From NCBI GenBank assembly GCA_965242905.1, contig CBDETM010000002.1, positions 1,178,001 through 1,242,000 on the forward strand: a stretch of DNA of 64,000 bases, in the 5' to 3' direction. Every line of letters starts with the position of its first letter. Position 1 is the stretch's first letter. The position numbers and the translations under genes are program-made. This stretch comes from Bin5 sp965242905 (lineage in GTDB: Bacteria; Chloroflexota; Anaerolineae; Caldilineales; Caldilineaceae). The notes below the pieces were generated by a model. That model was not told the origin of the DNA and made no database searches. It saw nothing but the letters and a program-made list of their open reading frames with translations. Of the stretch, positions 54,191-62,876 are shown piece after piece.

Positions 54191-54292
54191 AATTTTGGTG
54201 TCTTTTATTTTTGGTGAGGTCGAAGAGGAATCATATCTTACTGCTGCCGAAGTGACCATGTCATTCCGCGGCAACCCCAGGGCATACGCGTC

Positions 54293-54510
54293 TCATTGGG
54301 AGAGCGTTCTCAGGCAATAGTCAGTATTCCAACCGGATCGTTTTTGTATGGCAGGACTACCGGTTTTGGCGCTATTCTCTCTGCACATGAGGTTGGGAGC
54401 CAGGCGGCGCAAGACGGCGAGGTTGAGTTGCGCATGGCCGTGACGGATGCGACGGTCGTTCCCATCCAAGACCCAGTGGACTGCGTTCTCGTTGCTCCAA
54501 TGGCTGAGGG
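54293..54510 (-). pseudogene. ISAs1-family transposase C-terminal remnant
   Basis: The minus frame reads HWSNENAVHWVLDG, RRIRHGHAQLNLAVLRRLAPNL and WNTDYCLRTLSQ before its stop. This is the C-terminal part of ISAs1-type transposases (HWxIENxLHWVLD...SRIRxGHAPxNLAxLRRLALNLL...W..DYLLxVL). The rest of the transposase is missing upstream and the frame dissolves into repeat DNA, so this is a dead fragment. Confidence 0.7.
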
Positions 54511-54560
54511 TGAAAGTCAGGAGCAGTTTAGCATCGGAGGGAAAGACGGAATTCAGATTC

Positions 54561-54760
54561 GGTGCAGGTTGACTCGTATGGTCGTTGGACGAGAGCTTAT
54601 GAGCGTTTACGTGTTTTCTGAACTGCAGCTCTTGCAATTTATGTGATGGGCTGCAGTTAGGGACTTGCCGGTGCAGATTGTCTCGTATGAGCGTTTACGA
54701 GAGTTTGTGTGATGTCTGAACTGTGATTTATGTGATTCAGATGATGGGCTGCAGTTAGGG
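54561..54760 (+). repeat. Imperfect tandem direct repeat of about 105 bp
   Basis: Two copies (54561-54662 and about 54670-54760) share GGTGCAG, CTCGTATG, GCGTTTACG, CTGAACTG, TTTATGTGAT and GATGGGCTGCAGTTAGGG in order. A partial third unit (TCTCGTTCCAGTGTCTGCGAGAG) begins near 54778. The left copy abuts the transposase remnant, so these may be decayed element ends. Confidence 0.55.
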
Positions 54761-54843
54761 CCCGGCTGGCGCCGGGGGTCTCGTTCCAGTGTCTGCGAGA
54801 GTTGTACGAACCTTTACATGGCGGGTCGTGTTTTGGCGGGAAT

Positions 54844-54879
54844 ATGGCGGAAATGGCGGAAATGGCGGAAATGGCAGAA
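54844..54879 (+). repeat. 9-bp tandem repeat, four units
   Basis: ATGGCGGAA repeats three times exactly (54844-54870) and once as ATGGCAGAA (54871-54879). It lies in non-coding DNA and is probably a slippage product. Confidence 0.85.
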
Positions 54880-55304
54880 AAGTCGGGTAAAAGCGGGCGA
54901 AATTTTTTGTCTGGTCCTTGTTGTCGTTACGCTTTTGCATCAGTTTTTGCGTATCAGGAGTCAGTTCCCGGATTTGGCAACCCCTCAACGAGTCTCAAAT
55001 TCGACAGACACACGCAGGTCAGCCGGCGGTTGGGAGAGCAGAGCGTCGAGTCCGGACGGTTCAGGTCGGGTTAAGTCGGGTCAGAGCGGGCAGTCTGCCT
55101 ACTATTGGACTTTGGCGACATGCTTCTCACACGTTTTCTCGCTGTCTCTGTTGGGTACTGGGCGGTTACCAGTCTTGGGAGGGTCCTCCCTCGCCTTCAG
55201 ATTCCCTGCCAGAGAGAGTCATGGCTTGATGACAGTAGGCTCTCGGTAATGCCTATCCACTTTCTGGCGCAGGGACATTATACCACTGTTTTGGATGCAA
55301 TTGC
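54880..55304. other. Non-coding stretch, no feature recognised
   Basis: About 425 bases between the 9-bp repeat and the long repeat. Overlapping frames on the plus strand (54802-55335) show no domain, and their Arg/Ser-rich translations differ from the coding genes around. A -10-like TATAAT lies in reverse orientation near 55280. No hairpin with a T-tract was seen. Confidence 0.4.
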
Positions 55305-55543
55305 CGGGTGCAACCCAAATTTGGGGTGGGAATAGTCTAGCGGCTTTTGGAAAGACGCAGGGGAGGCGCCAGGCCGGACATTATCGTGGGTTCCGTCAGC
55401 AGGAGGGGATGCGAAGGCAGGCACAGGGCCGGCATCTACGGGGATTTGATGGGACTGGCGCGACGTGGTTTGGCGAAACCCTTTCAATTAGGGACCTGTT
55501 ACCAATGTCGACACCCGGTCGGCGAGGCATGTTGTAGGAGAGG
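55305..55543 (+). repeat. Long diverged repeat upstream of structured repeat C
   Basis: Counterpart of 30771-31047. It begins CGGGTGCA and ends in ACCAATGTCGACACCCGGTC directly before copy C. The pair differs at many sites with several gaps, so it is old. Confidence 0.6.
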
Positions 55544-55600
55544 GGGCGTTGCGGGGGCGGAGCCCCCGCACAAGGGAGGGCCGAATAGGCCCGACCGCCC
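55544..55600 (+). repeat. Structured dispersed repeat, copy C
   Basis: Same 57 bp as copy A in the opposite orientation. A GGGGTTAGGGGCTGGGGGCC simple tract and a GTTGATCGCGGA block follow to about 55675, as beside copy A. Confidence 0.8.
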
Positions 55601-55828
55601 AGAACTGCAGGGGTTAGGGGCTGGGGGCCAGGGGTTAGAAACGGCGCTTCCTCTGCCTCAGCGTTGATCGCGGACTGAACATGGCTCCGATGCAATCCAA
55701 GGTATAGGAAAGTTTACCCCCCATTTTAAGATGTACACCATTTGCCCTGTTTTGCAGCCCAATTCAGATGCAGTTGCCCTGTGCCGGCAACCATCAGCCA
55801 GGTTTTGAACCGACAAATGGTATGACAG

Positions 55829-55857
55829 TTGAATCTTCCTGAGCGAACCTTTATACT
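55829..55857 (+). promoter_or_regulatory. Promoter of the aldo/keto reductase gene
   Basis: TTGAAT (55829-55834), a 17-bp spacer and TATACT (55852-55857), about 86 bp before the ATG at 55943. The open frame that begins at 55829 overlaps this promoter and is not coding in that part. Confidence 0.55.
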
Positions 55858-55942
55858 GCGAATCAGGACGACAGGGAACATGCGGCAAGGCGGAGTTTTG
55901 GGATACCGACCTGAATCCGCTTGCGAACACGAGGAGAGAGGG

Positions 55943-56944
55943 ATGCAATACGTGAATTTTGGCAGCGCGGGCGTGAAGGTTTCGCGCGTGGCGTTGGGGC
56001 TTGGGCTGCGAGGCCAGCACGACGAAAAGGAGGCACGCAATCTGGTGGCGGCTACGCTGGATTTGGGTGTGAATCTTTTCGATTGCGCCAACATCTATGG
56101 GCTGGGCGACGACCGGGCGTTCAGAGGCACCTCGGAAGTGCTGCTGGGGAAGGCGCTGCAAGGGCGGCGGGATGATGTGGTTATCACGTCCAAGGTGCGG
56201 GGGGAGATTGGCGATGGCCCCAACGACAGCGGCCTTTCCCGCTACCATATTCTGCGCGAGGCAGAGCGGTCGTTGCGCCGGCTGAATACGGACCGGATCG
56301 ATGTTTATTTGATCCACGGATTGGACGAAACGACGCCAGTGGAGGAGACGTTTGGGGCGCTGGACAGCCTGGTGCAGCAGGGCAAGGTGCGCTATGTGGG
56401 TATCTGCAACCACCAGGCGTGGCAGGTGATGAAGGCACTGCGGGTGCAGGAGCGATTGAACGCGGCGCCGGCGATCACGGTGCAGAATCCCTATAATCTG
56501 CTGAACCGGGAGTTGGAGCGGGAGATGTTTCCGATGGTGGCGGAAATGGGGCTGGGCGTAATGGTATTCAGCCCGCTGGCGGTTGGCCTGCTGAGCGGAA
56601 CTTACACGCCAGATAGTATGCCGGAGGAGAACAGCCTGTGGGGCGGGCGGCGGCGGCACGCTTTCCAGGACACATTGCGGGACCGGGCGGCGGACGTGGT
56701 GGCGGAGGTGATCGCAGTGGCCGAGCGCGTGGGGGCGACCCCTGGACAGGTATCGCAGGCGTGGATATTGTCACGGCCGGAGGTGACTTGCATTATCTCG
56801 GGTGCGGATGTGCCGGCGCACATTGAGGACACTGTGGGAGCGGTCGGCCTGGAGCTGCCGGTGGAGGAGATCCGGCGGCTGGACCTGGTGTCGGCGGGTT
56901 TGCAGACGGTGTTGGACGGGTCTGTGTTTGAGCCGGACCGGTGA
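55943..56944 (+). CDS. Aldo/keto reductase family protein
   Basis: 333 residues from the ATG at 55943, with GAGGAGAGAGGG just upstream. NADPH-dependent TIM-barrel oxidoreductase. Catalytic residues: Asp and Tyr in FDCANIYG, Lys in TSKVRG, His in YLIHGLDE. It resembles the AKR subgroup around voltage-gated-channel beta-subunit or pyridoxal-reductase-like enzymes. The substrate is open. It has its own promoter and no operon partner. Confidence 0.9.
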   Translation: MQYVNFGSAGVKVSRVALGLGLRGQHDEKEARNLVAATLDLGVNLFDCANIYGLGDDRAFRGTSEVLLGKALQGRRDDVVITSKVRGEIGDGPNDSGLSRYHILREAERSLRRLNTDRIDVYLIHGLDETTPVEETFGALDSLVQQGKVRYVGICNHQAWQVMKALRVQERLNAAPAITVQNPYNLLNRELEREMFPMVAEMGLGVMVFSPLAVGLLSGTYTPDSMPEENSLWGGRRRHAFQDTLRDRAADVVAEVIAVAERVGATPGQVSQAWILSRPEVTCIISGADVPAHIEDTVGAVGLELPVEEIRRLDLVSAGLQTVLDGSVFEPDR

Positions 56945-57008
56945 GGTTCTGCGCTTCGGCGATCGGAAGACGATTGACTTGCCTGCAGTTCCAGGGCGGG
57001 CCGACGAT

Positions 57009-57467
57009 TCAGGCGGGGTCCGTTGGTTGGAGATGTTCGATCTCGATGTTGATCCCGTCCCACTTTTCATGGAGGTATTCGGCGACGAGACGACGGTGAC
57101 AGTGGTGTGGCTTGTGCTCGCTACATAGGAGACAGGCGTTATCGAAGAGTTCCGGTGGGAGCTCTTCTTCGATTTTGCGGGCAGCCATGAGGGTACGAAA
57201 GGAACGCTCATAAGCTTCCCACGTCCCCTTCTTCTTTTTGAATGCGTCGAAGATGTCCTGAGTAGGCGCGAGTTGGGGCAGGTGCAGGTAGTCGATCTTG
57301 CCGATTTCGTGCAGGAAGTACCGGAGGTCGTTCTGCTTGGCAAAGCCGGAGAGTTGCGACCGGTTGTTGAGGCGAGAATCGATCAGTGTGCGGACACCCG
57401 ACTGTTTGAGTTGGGTGAAGAAGGTCTCGGCGCTCTTCTGGGTAAAGCCGATGGTGTAGAGTTTCAT
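57009..57467 (-). CDS. DUF488 family protein
   Basis: 152 residues from the ATG at 57467 (MKLYTIGFTQKSAETFF); the frame continues to 57515. DUF488 signatures: IGFTQKSAETFFTQL, DSRLNNRSQLSGF, and the Cys/His-rich CLLCSEHKPHHCHRR, consistent with a metal or nucleic-acid site. The gene begins just after the gamma-glutamyltransferase stop (57535), so they share a transcript. The family's function is unknown. Confidence 0.85.
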   Translation of the reverse strand: MKLYTIGFTQKSAETFFTQLKQSGVRTLIDSRLNNRSQLSGFAKQNDLRYFLHEIGKIDYLHLPQLAPTQDIFDAFKKKKGTWEAYERSFRTLMAARKIEEELPPELFDNACLLCSEHKPHHCHRRLVAEYLHEKWDGINIEIEHLQPTDPA

Positions 57468-57534
57468 TTCGGTCTGCAAGCCATGGGTTTCCAAGCTGCC
57501 CGTCCCAAACAGCAATCCATTCTTGATATTCGAA

Positions 57535-59160
57535 CTATACGACCACAGCCATGCCTTCGGCGCCGGTGTCGGCGGCGCCGCTGAGCGCGCCGGTCTGGGG
57601 GTCTATGTGGAGGGCGTGGACGAGGGCGAGGCCGCCGTGGCTGTAGGGGATGTGGGCGGCGGGATGGCGTTTGTTGACTTCGTCGAGGACCCAGACGGGG
57701 ATGCGGCGCTGGCAGTTGATGGCGTCGAGCTGGCAGTCGAAGCGGGGGGCGTGCACGGCTTTTTCTATGTCCATGCCGAAGTCAATGACGTTGAGGATCA
57801 CCTGCAGGACGGAGGTGATGATGCGGGTGGCACCGGGCGCTCCCAGGACGAGGAGGGGTTGGTCGCCGCCGTCGGATGATTCCTTGTTGTAGACGATGGT
57901 CGGGGTCATGCCGGTGGTGCGGCCTTTGCCGGGGGCGATGGAGTTGGGATGGCCGGGCAGGGGGTTGAAGTTGACCATCGAGTTGTTGTACATGAAGCCT
58001 AGGCCGGGGGTGATGACACCTGAAGAGGAGCCGAGCGAGTGTGTTAGTGAGACGCAGTTGCCCTGGGCGTCGATGACTGAGAGGTGCGTGGTGTGGGGGG
58101 TCTCCGGCTGGGAGGGTGCAGGTTCGATGGGCTGGCCGCTGTCGATGCGTTCGCGCCAGAAGGCGGCCCGATCTTGGGACATCATCCAGTCGAGGGGCAC
58201 GTCCTCGAATTCGGTGTCGGCCAGGTGCGGGTTGCGGTCGGCGAAGGCGGCCTTCATGGCGAGGCCGACGGTGTAGATGTAGTCGGCCGAGTTGTGGCCC
58301 ATAGCGGCCAGATCGTAACCCTCCAGGATGTTTAGGATGGCGACGAGGGTTGCGCCGCCGTGCGGCGGGGTGGAGCTGGTGACGGCGTGGCCGCGATAGC
58401 TGCCGGAGAGGGAAGCGTCCTCGCGCAGGCTGTACTGTTCAAAGTCCTGCCGGGTGACGAAACTGCCGTTGGCGGCCAGGTCGGATGCCATGCGCTCCAT
58501 GAACTGGCCGTGGTAGAAGTCTTCGCTGCCGTGTTGGACAATGTGGCGCAGTGAGGCGGCGTAGTCCGGGTTTCGGAGCGTTTCACCGGTGTCATATGGT
58601 TGGCCATCGTCGCGGAGATAGATGCGGCGGGCTTCCGGGTTGCTGTTGATGTAGTCGCGCAGGCTCATCCCCTCCCAGTACTGGTTGGAGCGTTTCCAGC
58701 CGACGGCGAGGGAGTCGGTGACGACAAAGCCGTCTTGGGCGGTGCGGATGGCGGGTTCTGCGGCCTGTTCGAAGTCGATGGTGCCCCAGCGCTCAAGCAG
58801 CGCAGAGAACATCTTGACCGCACCGGGAGTACAGACGGAGGTGTAGCCGGCTTCGTTGACGTTGCCATCAAGGAAGAAGCCCCAGCCGCCGGGATTGGGG
58901 CGGATGAGCTTTTCCACCCACATGTCGTCCTTCACGAGGGCGCCTGCGAGCGCGGGCGCGTCGATTCCGATGGAACCTGACTGTCCGGCCAGGTGCAGAT
59001 TGATCACTGCATAGCCGCCGATGCCGCACATTTGGGGGCTGACCACGGCCTGCATAAGAGCGGCGGTTACGGCGGCGTCGATGGCATTGCCGCCGGACAT
59101 GAGGACTTTGGCGCCGGCTTCTACGGCGAGCGGTTGCTGGGCAGAGATTGCGGCAGGCAT
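57535..59160 (-). CDS. ggt: Gamma-glutamyltransferase
   Basis: 541 residues, Ntn-hydrolase. The autoprocessing nucleophile is Thr357 at the start of TTHLSVIDAQGN, which becomes the small-subunit N terminus. GAPGATRIIT, the substrate loop of the small subunit, is intact. The large subunit has AGGNAIDAAVTAAL-like sequence at the N terminus. No signal peptide is seen (MPAAISAQQPLAVEAG), unlike the periplasmic E. coli enzyme, so it may be cytosolic or exported by other means. Degrades glutathione or gamma-glutamyl compounds. AGGAG lies before the ATG. Confidence 0.93.
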   Translation of the reverse strand: MPAAISAQQPLAVEAGAKVLMSGGNAIDAAVTAALMQAVVSPQMCGIGGYAVINLHLAGQSGSIGIDAPALAGALVKDDMWVEKLIRPNPGGWGFFLDGNVNEAGYTSVCTPGAVKMFSALLERWGTIDFEQAAEPAIRTAQDGFVVTDSLAVGWKRSNQYWEGMSLRDYINSNPEARRIYLRDDGQPYDTGETLRNPDYAASLRHIVQHGSEDFYHGQFMERMASDLAANGSFVTRQDFEQYSLREDASLSGSYRGHAVTSSTPPHGGATLVAILNILEGYDLAAMGHNSADYIYTVGLAMKAAFADRNPHLADTEFEDVPLDWMMSQDRAAFWRERIDSGQPIEPAPSQPETPHTTHLSVIDAQGNCVSLTHSLGSSSGVITPGLGFMYNNSMVNFNPLPGHPNSIAPGKGRTTGMTPTIVYNKESSDGGDQPLLVLGAPGATRIITSVLQVILNVIDFGMDIEKAVHAPRFDCQLDAINCQRRIPVWVLDEVNKRHPAAHIPYSHGGLALVHALHIDPQTGALSGAADTGAEGMAVVV

Positions 59161-59271
59161 GGGGTTCTGGCTCCTGGTGGGAAGGGCGGCAATGGGTTAG
59201 GCGCGCGGGCAGACAGCGTCACGCGGTCAATGATACGCGAATACGCGGCCAACTGCAATGGGAAGCTACCG

Positions 59272-60108
59272 CTACAGAGAGCAGACCATGCGAATGTTTG
59301 TTGCGGTGAGTTCGCTCTGGTCGCGTTCCGAGGGGATGAGCCGGAATTCAAATATATGTTCGCGGCTTGGCAGGTAGTCCTTTGCGGACTCATCCTGCAT
59401 CATCGAGAAGTGGAAGAATGCGCTCTCATAAGGAGAATCGGGGCTCTTGCGTTTGTCAACCAGCCACAGATGGGGTGACACCTTGGTCAGGAAACGCATA
59501 TAGCCGAAGCCCTTATCCTCGTTGTAGTAGTAACACCAGCCGCGCACAGTGGAGTCGGCCTTGCCCCAATCGGCGGAGCCGTCGGGGACGGGAAGCAGAT
59601 TGGGGATCAGATAGCCGGACATAAATAGATCCACCTCCTGCCGCAGATTACCTGAGACATTATCGAAGGCGACGACTTCCACGCGGCAGCCCTTGTTCTG
59701 GAGAGCGCGCACGACCTGAACGAAATCTCCGTCACCGGTTGCGATCAGGACTCTGTCGAGGTTTTCAGACTGGAGCAGCGCGTCCACTGCCAGATCCAGA
59801 TCGGAGTTGGCTTTGGCATAGCGGTTGCCTGTCTCGTCATCATACCAGCGTACACGCTTGATAATCACTTTGTAGCCCAGATCGCGCAGAGCGGAGTGGA
59901 AGCGAAACGCGCCGACGCGGTAGTCGATGTCCCACTGGGCACGTTCGGCGTCATGGGTAACGTAGGCGTTGAGGCGGACCGGTTCGCCCATATCCCGGCA
60001 GGCGAATTCGCGCAGTACGTCATACTGCATTCGGGAGCCGCCATTGCGATAGATGTTGGCGGCGTCAACGTAAACGCCGACCTTAACTTGAGATTGTTGA
60101 AAAACCAT
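59272..60108 (-). CDS. NYN-domain nuclease with C-terminal cold-shock-like domain
   Basis: 278 residues. The NYN/LabA-like PIN-fold domain (1-170) has Asp15 in VYVDAANIY, SDLDLAVD (102-109) and ATGDGDF (123-129), the acidic metal-binding set. Residues about 187-278 match a cold-shock domain: RNP1 KGFGYM (199-204), RNP2 AFFHFS (230-235) and a final TATNIRM strand. The pair suggests an RNA nuclease with its own RNA-binding module. AGGATC precedes the ATG. It is monocistronic. Confidence 0.85.
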   Translation of the reverse strand: MVFQQSQVKVGVYVDAANIYRNGGSRMQYDVLREFACRDMGEPVRLNAYVTHDAERAQWDIDYRVGAFRFHSALRDLGYKVIIKRVRWYDDETGNRYAKANSDLDLAVDALLQSENLDRVLIATGDGDFVQVVRALQNKGCRVEVVAFDNVSGNLRQEVDLFMSGYLIPNLLPVPDGSADWGKADSTVRGWCYYYNEDKGFGYMRFLTKVSPHLWLVDKRKSPDSPYESAFFHFSMMQDESAKDYLPSREHIFEFRLIPSERDQSELTATNIRMVCSL

Positions 60109-60764
60109 TGAAGATCCTTTTGAACTAAATCTTTGTAGCGTTCGAGTAGCCGTCGAAAATGAGTATAGATTCTGTACAACCTAATTATACTGCACAGGCA
60201 AACACTTAGCCACATCCGATATAAGTTCCCATTATTGGACACCTGAGCTATCCTGTGCTGATATTCGTGTTCAGCGTGAGGTGAGGGGAATGCCCGCGCC
60301 TGCCACTCTCGGGGGCGCGAAATACTGAGGGGGAGGCGAAACGCTTGCGGTGGGCGACATGCCTGCGATTGCGGCTACAGGGAGGGCGAGGCTTGTTATG
60401 AAGGGGGGCGTTGCGAGGGGAATCCCTTCGCACAAGGGAGGCCGCTTGCGGCCGACCGCCGCAAAAGTGAAAAGTGGGGAGTGAAGTGTAAGGAGGGATG
60501 GTGCCGGCTTCGCTCGTCCAGTCCATGGTATCGAATTGGCGGTGGTGGAGTGGGAGCGTCAGCAGTTGGGGGCAGTACAGCCTGTGGCCGTGTTGGGCGA
60601 CAGGAAGCGACATTATCTGTGCTCTTTGCGAGCAGGTTCTTCCGGATATTGTGTATTGGTCCGTTTCGGGTAAGATAGGGCAGTCCTGAGCAGAGTATTT
60701 GAAGCTGGAGATTGTTACGGGCCGCGCCGGGTCAGCGTACCGCACATATATAGGAACGGTGACG
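60109..60764. other. Divergent intergenic region with repeat D
   Basis: 656 bases without a credible gene. It contains -10-like TATAAT and TATACT boxes on the minus strand near 60185 and 60165 for the NYN gene, the fourth structured repeat (60407-60462), a purine-rich simple tract beyond it (60465-60500), and a possible TTGTGT-16-TAAGAT (60649-60676) for the TRAP genes. Confidence 0.5.
60407..60462 (+). repeat. Structured dispersed repeat, copy D, diverged but fold-conserving
   Basis: The first hairpin reads GCGAGGGG/CCCTTCGC (eight pairs with one G-T), and the second reads GGCCG/CGGCC with loop CTTG. Compared with copies A-C the sequence differs in both stems, but the pairing is kept. The outer stem is GGCG/CGCC. 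A purine-rich simple tract follows. Confidence 0.75.
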
Positions 60765-61337
60765 ATGTTAACGGTACTTCTGCAAGTGTCGAGACTCATT
60801 GACAACCTATCAGAACGAATTGGCGGCGTGTCTGTGTATCTTGTGATCATTACGGTAGCGGTTGGGTTCTACAATGTGCTTGTGCGCTATCTGGGGCAGT
60901 TCATTGGCGTTCAGTTGTCCTCCAATCTCTTCATTGAGATGCAGTGGTATCTGTACTCGCTGGTCTTCTTTCTGGGTTTTGCCTATATCCTCAAGAACGG
61001 CATCAACGTACGCGTTGACTTCATCTATGCGAACTGGGACAGGAAGCGCCAGGCGATGCTTGACTTCTGGGGGCATCTGTTCCTGCTTGTTCCCTACTGC
61101 GTCATCGGCGTCTGGGTGTCAGTAAATCCGGTGATGACCTCCTGGCGGCAGTGGGAAATGTCGCCTGATCCGGATGGGTTGCCGCGCGCGCCTCTGAAGA
61201 CAATGATCATCGTTGCCTTTGCGCTCTTGCTGTTGCAGGCGATTTCCGAGTTGATCAAGCTGTATGCAGTTTTGCGAGGCGAGGATGAAGAGGCCATGGA
61301 TTTGACAGAGCACCAGGAAGCCTTGCGGATCGAGTAA
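60765..61337 (+). CDS. dctQ: TRAP transporter small membrane subunit (DctQ)
   Basis: 190 residues from the ATG at 60765 (MLTVLLQVSRLIDNLSERIGG) with AGGA ten bases upstream; the frame opens earlier, at 60699. Four helices and the family pattern EMQWYLYSLVFFLGFAYILKNGINVRVDFIY. With DctM and the DctP-like binding protein it imports a small anion, probably a carboxylate, using the sodium gradient. DctM starts 95 bases after it. Confidence 0.9.
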   Translation: MLTVLLQVSRLIDNLSERIGGVSVYLVIITVAVGFYNVLVRYLGQFIGVQLSSNLFIEMQWYLYSLVFFLGFAYILKNGINVRVDFIYANWDRKRQAMLDFWGHLFLLVPYCVIGVWVSVNPVMTSWRQWEMSPDPDGLPRAPLKTMIIVAFALLLLQAISELIKLYAVLRGEDEEAMDLTEHQEALRIE

Positions 61338-61432
61338 GGGTTCTGCGGGCCAGTTGACGCCGCCGGCGGCAGTCTTCGGGTCTGGAGAAGGTTGGTAATT
61401 TTGCGGGGCGGGTCACACGAAAGGGAGTGACT

Positions 61433-62773
61433 ATGGGGTTGGAATGGCTGGCAATTGTGATGTTCATACTGTTTTTTGTGCTGATCCTGTATGGATATCC
61501 GGTAGCGTTTTCATTTGCCGGGACCGCCTTCGTCTTCATGTTGATTGGCTGGGCGCTGGGCATATTCAACATGAACTGGATCAAGCTGCTGCCCAACCGC
61601 TGGTTCGGCACGATGTCGGACTTTACGCTGCTGGCAATTATATTCTTCGTCTTTATGGGGGCGATATTCGAAAAGTCGGGGCTGGCTGAGCGGTTGTTGA
61701 CGACGGTCGGCATCTTGCTGGGAGCGATGCGCGGCGGTCTGGCCCTGGCGGTGGTACTGGTAGGGACGCTGCTGGCGGCGGCTACCGGGGTGGTGGCGGC
61801 CACCGTCATTGTGATGGGGCTGCTGTCGCTGCCGATCATGGTGCGCTATGGATACAATCACCAGCTTGCGACAGGGATAATTACGGCGTCGGGGACGATG
61901 GCGCAGTTGCTGCCGCCGAGCCTGGTGTTGGTGGTGTTGAGCGATCAGATTGGGGTGGGCGTGGGCGATCTGTTCGTGGGCGCGCTGATTCCGGGACTGA
62001 TTCTCTCGGGTCTCTACGCGCTGTACGTGATAGCCATAGCCATTGTCCGCCCGCAAGACGCGCCGGCTCTGCCGCCCGAAGCACGAACTGTGCAGGGTGC
62101 GGCATTGATGCGCCAGACTCTGATTGCGGTCGTTCCGCCAGTTCTACTGATTTTTTCTGTGCTGGGCAGCATCTTTCAGGGCATCGCCACACCGACGGAA
62201 GCGGGCGCGGTGGGCGCGATCGGCGCTTGTATTCTCACGGCGTTCAACCGGAATCTGAATTGGAAGCTGATCAAGGACGCGGCACGATCCACGGCCAATA
62301 TCACCGCACTGGTGATCATGATATTGTTCTGTTCGACCTATTTCGGGCTAGTCTTCGACCGCCTGGGAGGGCAGGACTACGTACAGGGCTTGCTGACGAG
62401 TTTGCCGGGCGGGTTCTGGGGGTTTGTGATCGTCGCCAACATCGCGATTTTCCTGTTGGGCATCAATCTGGAGTTCATTGAGATCAGCTTTATCGCGATG
62501 CCGTTGTTTGTGCCTGCCGCCTTAGAGCTGGGCTTCACCAATGCGCAGATGGTCTGGTTCGGGGTGATGATGGCGATCAATCTGAACATGGCGTTCATCT
62601 CACCGCCGGTCGGGTTCTCGCTATTCTATCTGCAGAGCGTGGCGCCTCCAGAGGTGAAGACTGCGGATATACACAAGGGCGCATTGCCGTTTATGGTGCT
62701 ACAAGGCATAGCTCTCGTGATCGTTATACTGGTTCCGGAGACGGTGACCTGGCTGGTGGAAGCGGCATCATAG
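61433..62773 (+). CDS. dctM: TRAP transporter large membrane subunit (DctM)
   Basis: 446 residues from the ATG at 61433, which has AAGGGAG at 5 bp; a GTG at 61427 is also possible. Twelve or so helices of the DctM/IT superfamily; blocks such as TPTEAGAVGAIGA and IEISFIAMPLFVPAA are typical. It forms the permease with DctQ. A GC-rich terminator follows. The binding-protein gene is on the opposite strand. Confidence 0.93.
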   Translation: MGLEWLAIVMFILFFVLILYGYPVAFSFAGTAFVFMLIGWALGIFNMNWIKLLPNRWFGTMSDFTLLAIIFFVFMGAIFEKSGLAERLLTTVGILLGAMRGGLALAVVLVGTLLAAATGVVAATVIVMGLLSLPIMVRYGYNHQLATGIITASGTMAQLLPPSLVLVVLSDQIGVGVGDLFVGALIPGLILSGLYALYVIAIAIVRPQDAPALPPEARTVQGAALMRQTLIAVVPPVLLIFSVLGSIFQGIATPTEAGAVGAIGACILTAFNRNLNWKLIKDAARSTANITALVIMILFCSTYFGLVFDRLGGQDYVQGLLTSLPGGFWGFVIVANIAIFLLGINLEFIEISFIAMPLFVPAALELGFTNAQMVWFGVMMAINLNMAFISPPVGFSLFYLQSVAPPEVKTADIHKGALPFMVLQGIALVIVILVPETVTWLVEAAS

Positions 62774-62803
62774 GCAGATAAGACAACAGTCCGGAAAGGA
62801 GAG

Positions 62804-62834
62804 AGGGGCGAGCGTGCGCTCGCCCCTTTGCTTT
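62804..62834. terminator. Bidirectional rho-independent-type terminator
   Basis: Eleven-base arms (62804-62814 and 62817-62827, AGGGGCGAGCG / CGCTCGCCCCT) pair completely around TG. TTTGCTTTT follows on the plus strand. On the minus strand AGAG-type purines precede it, so the run there is weaker. It separates dctM from the convergent binding-protein gene. Confidence 0.75.
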
Positions 62835-62876
62835 TCTGGTCGTCGCCGCCGGCATTTCGGCGTTTCCCGGCGCATG

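Noticed and set aside
54844..54879. Short tandem repeat as CRISPR or leader
   Set aside because: Only four 9-bp units with no spacers and no cas genes.
55829..55942. Upstream part of the aldo/keto reductase frame
   Set aside because: It overlaps a good promoter, and a strong ribosome site precedes the ATG at 55943.
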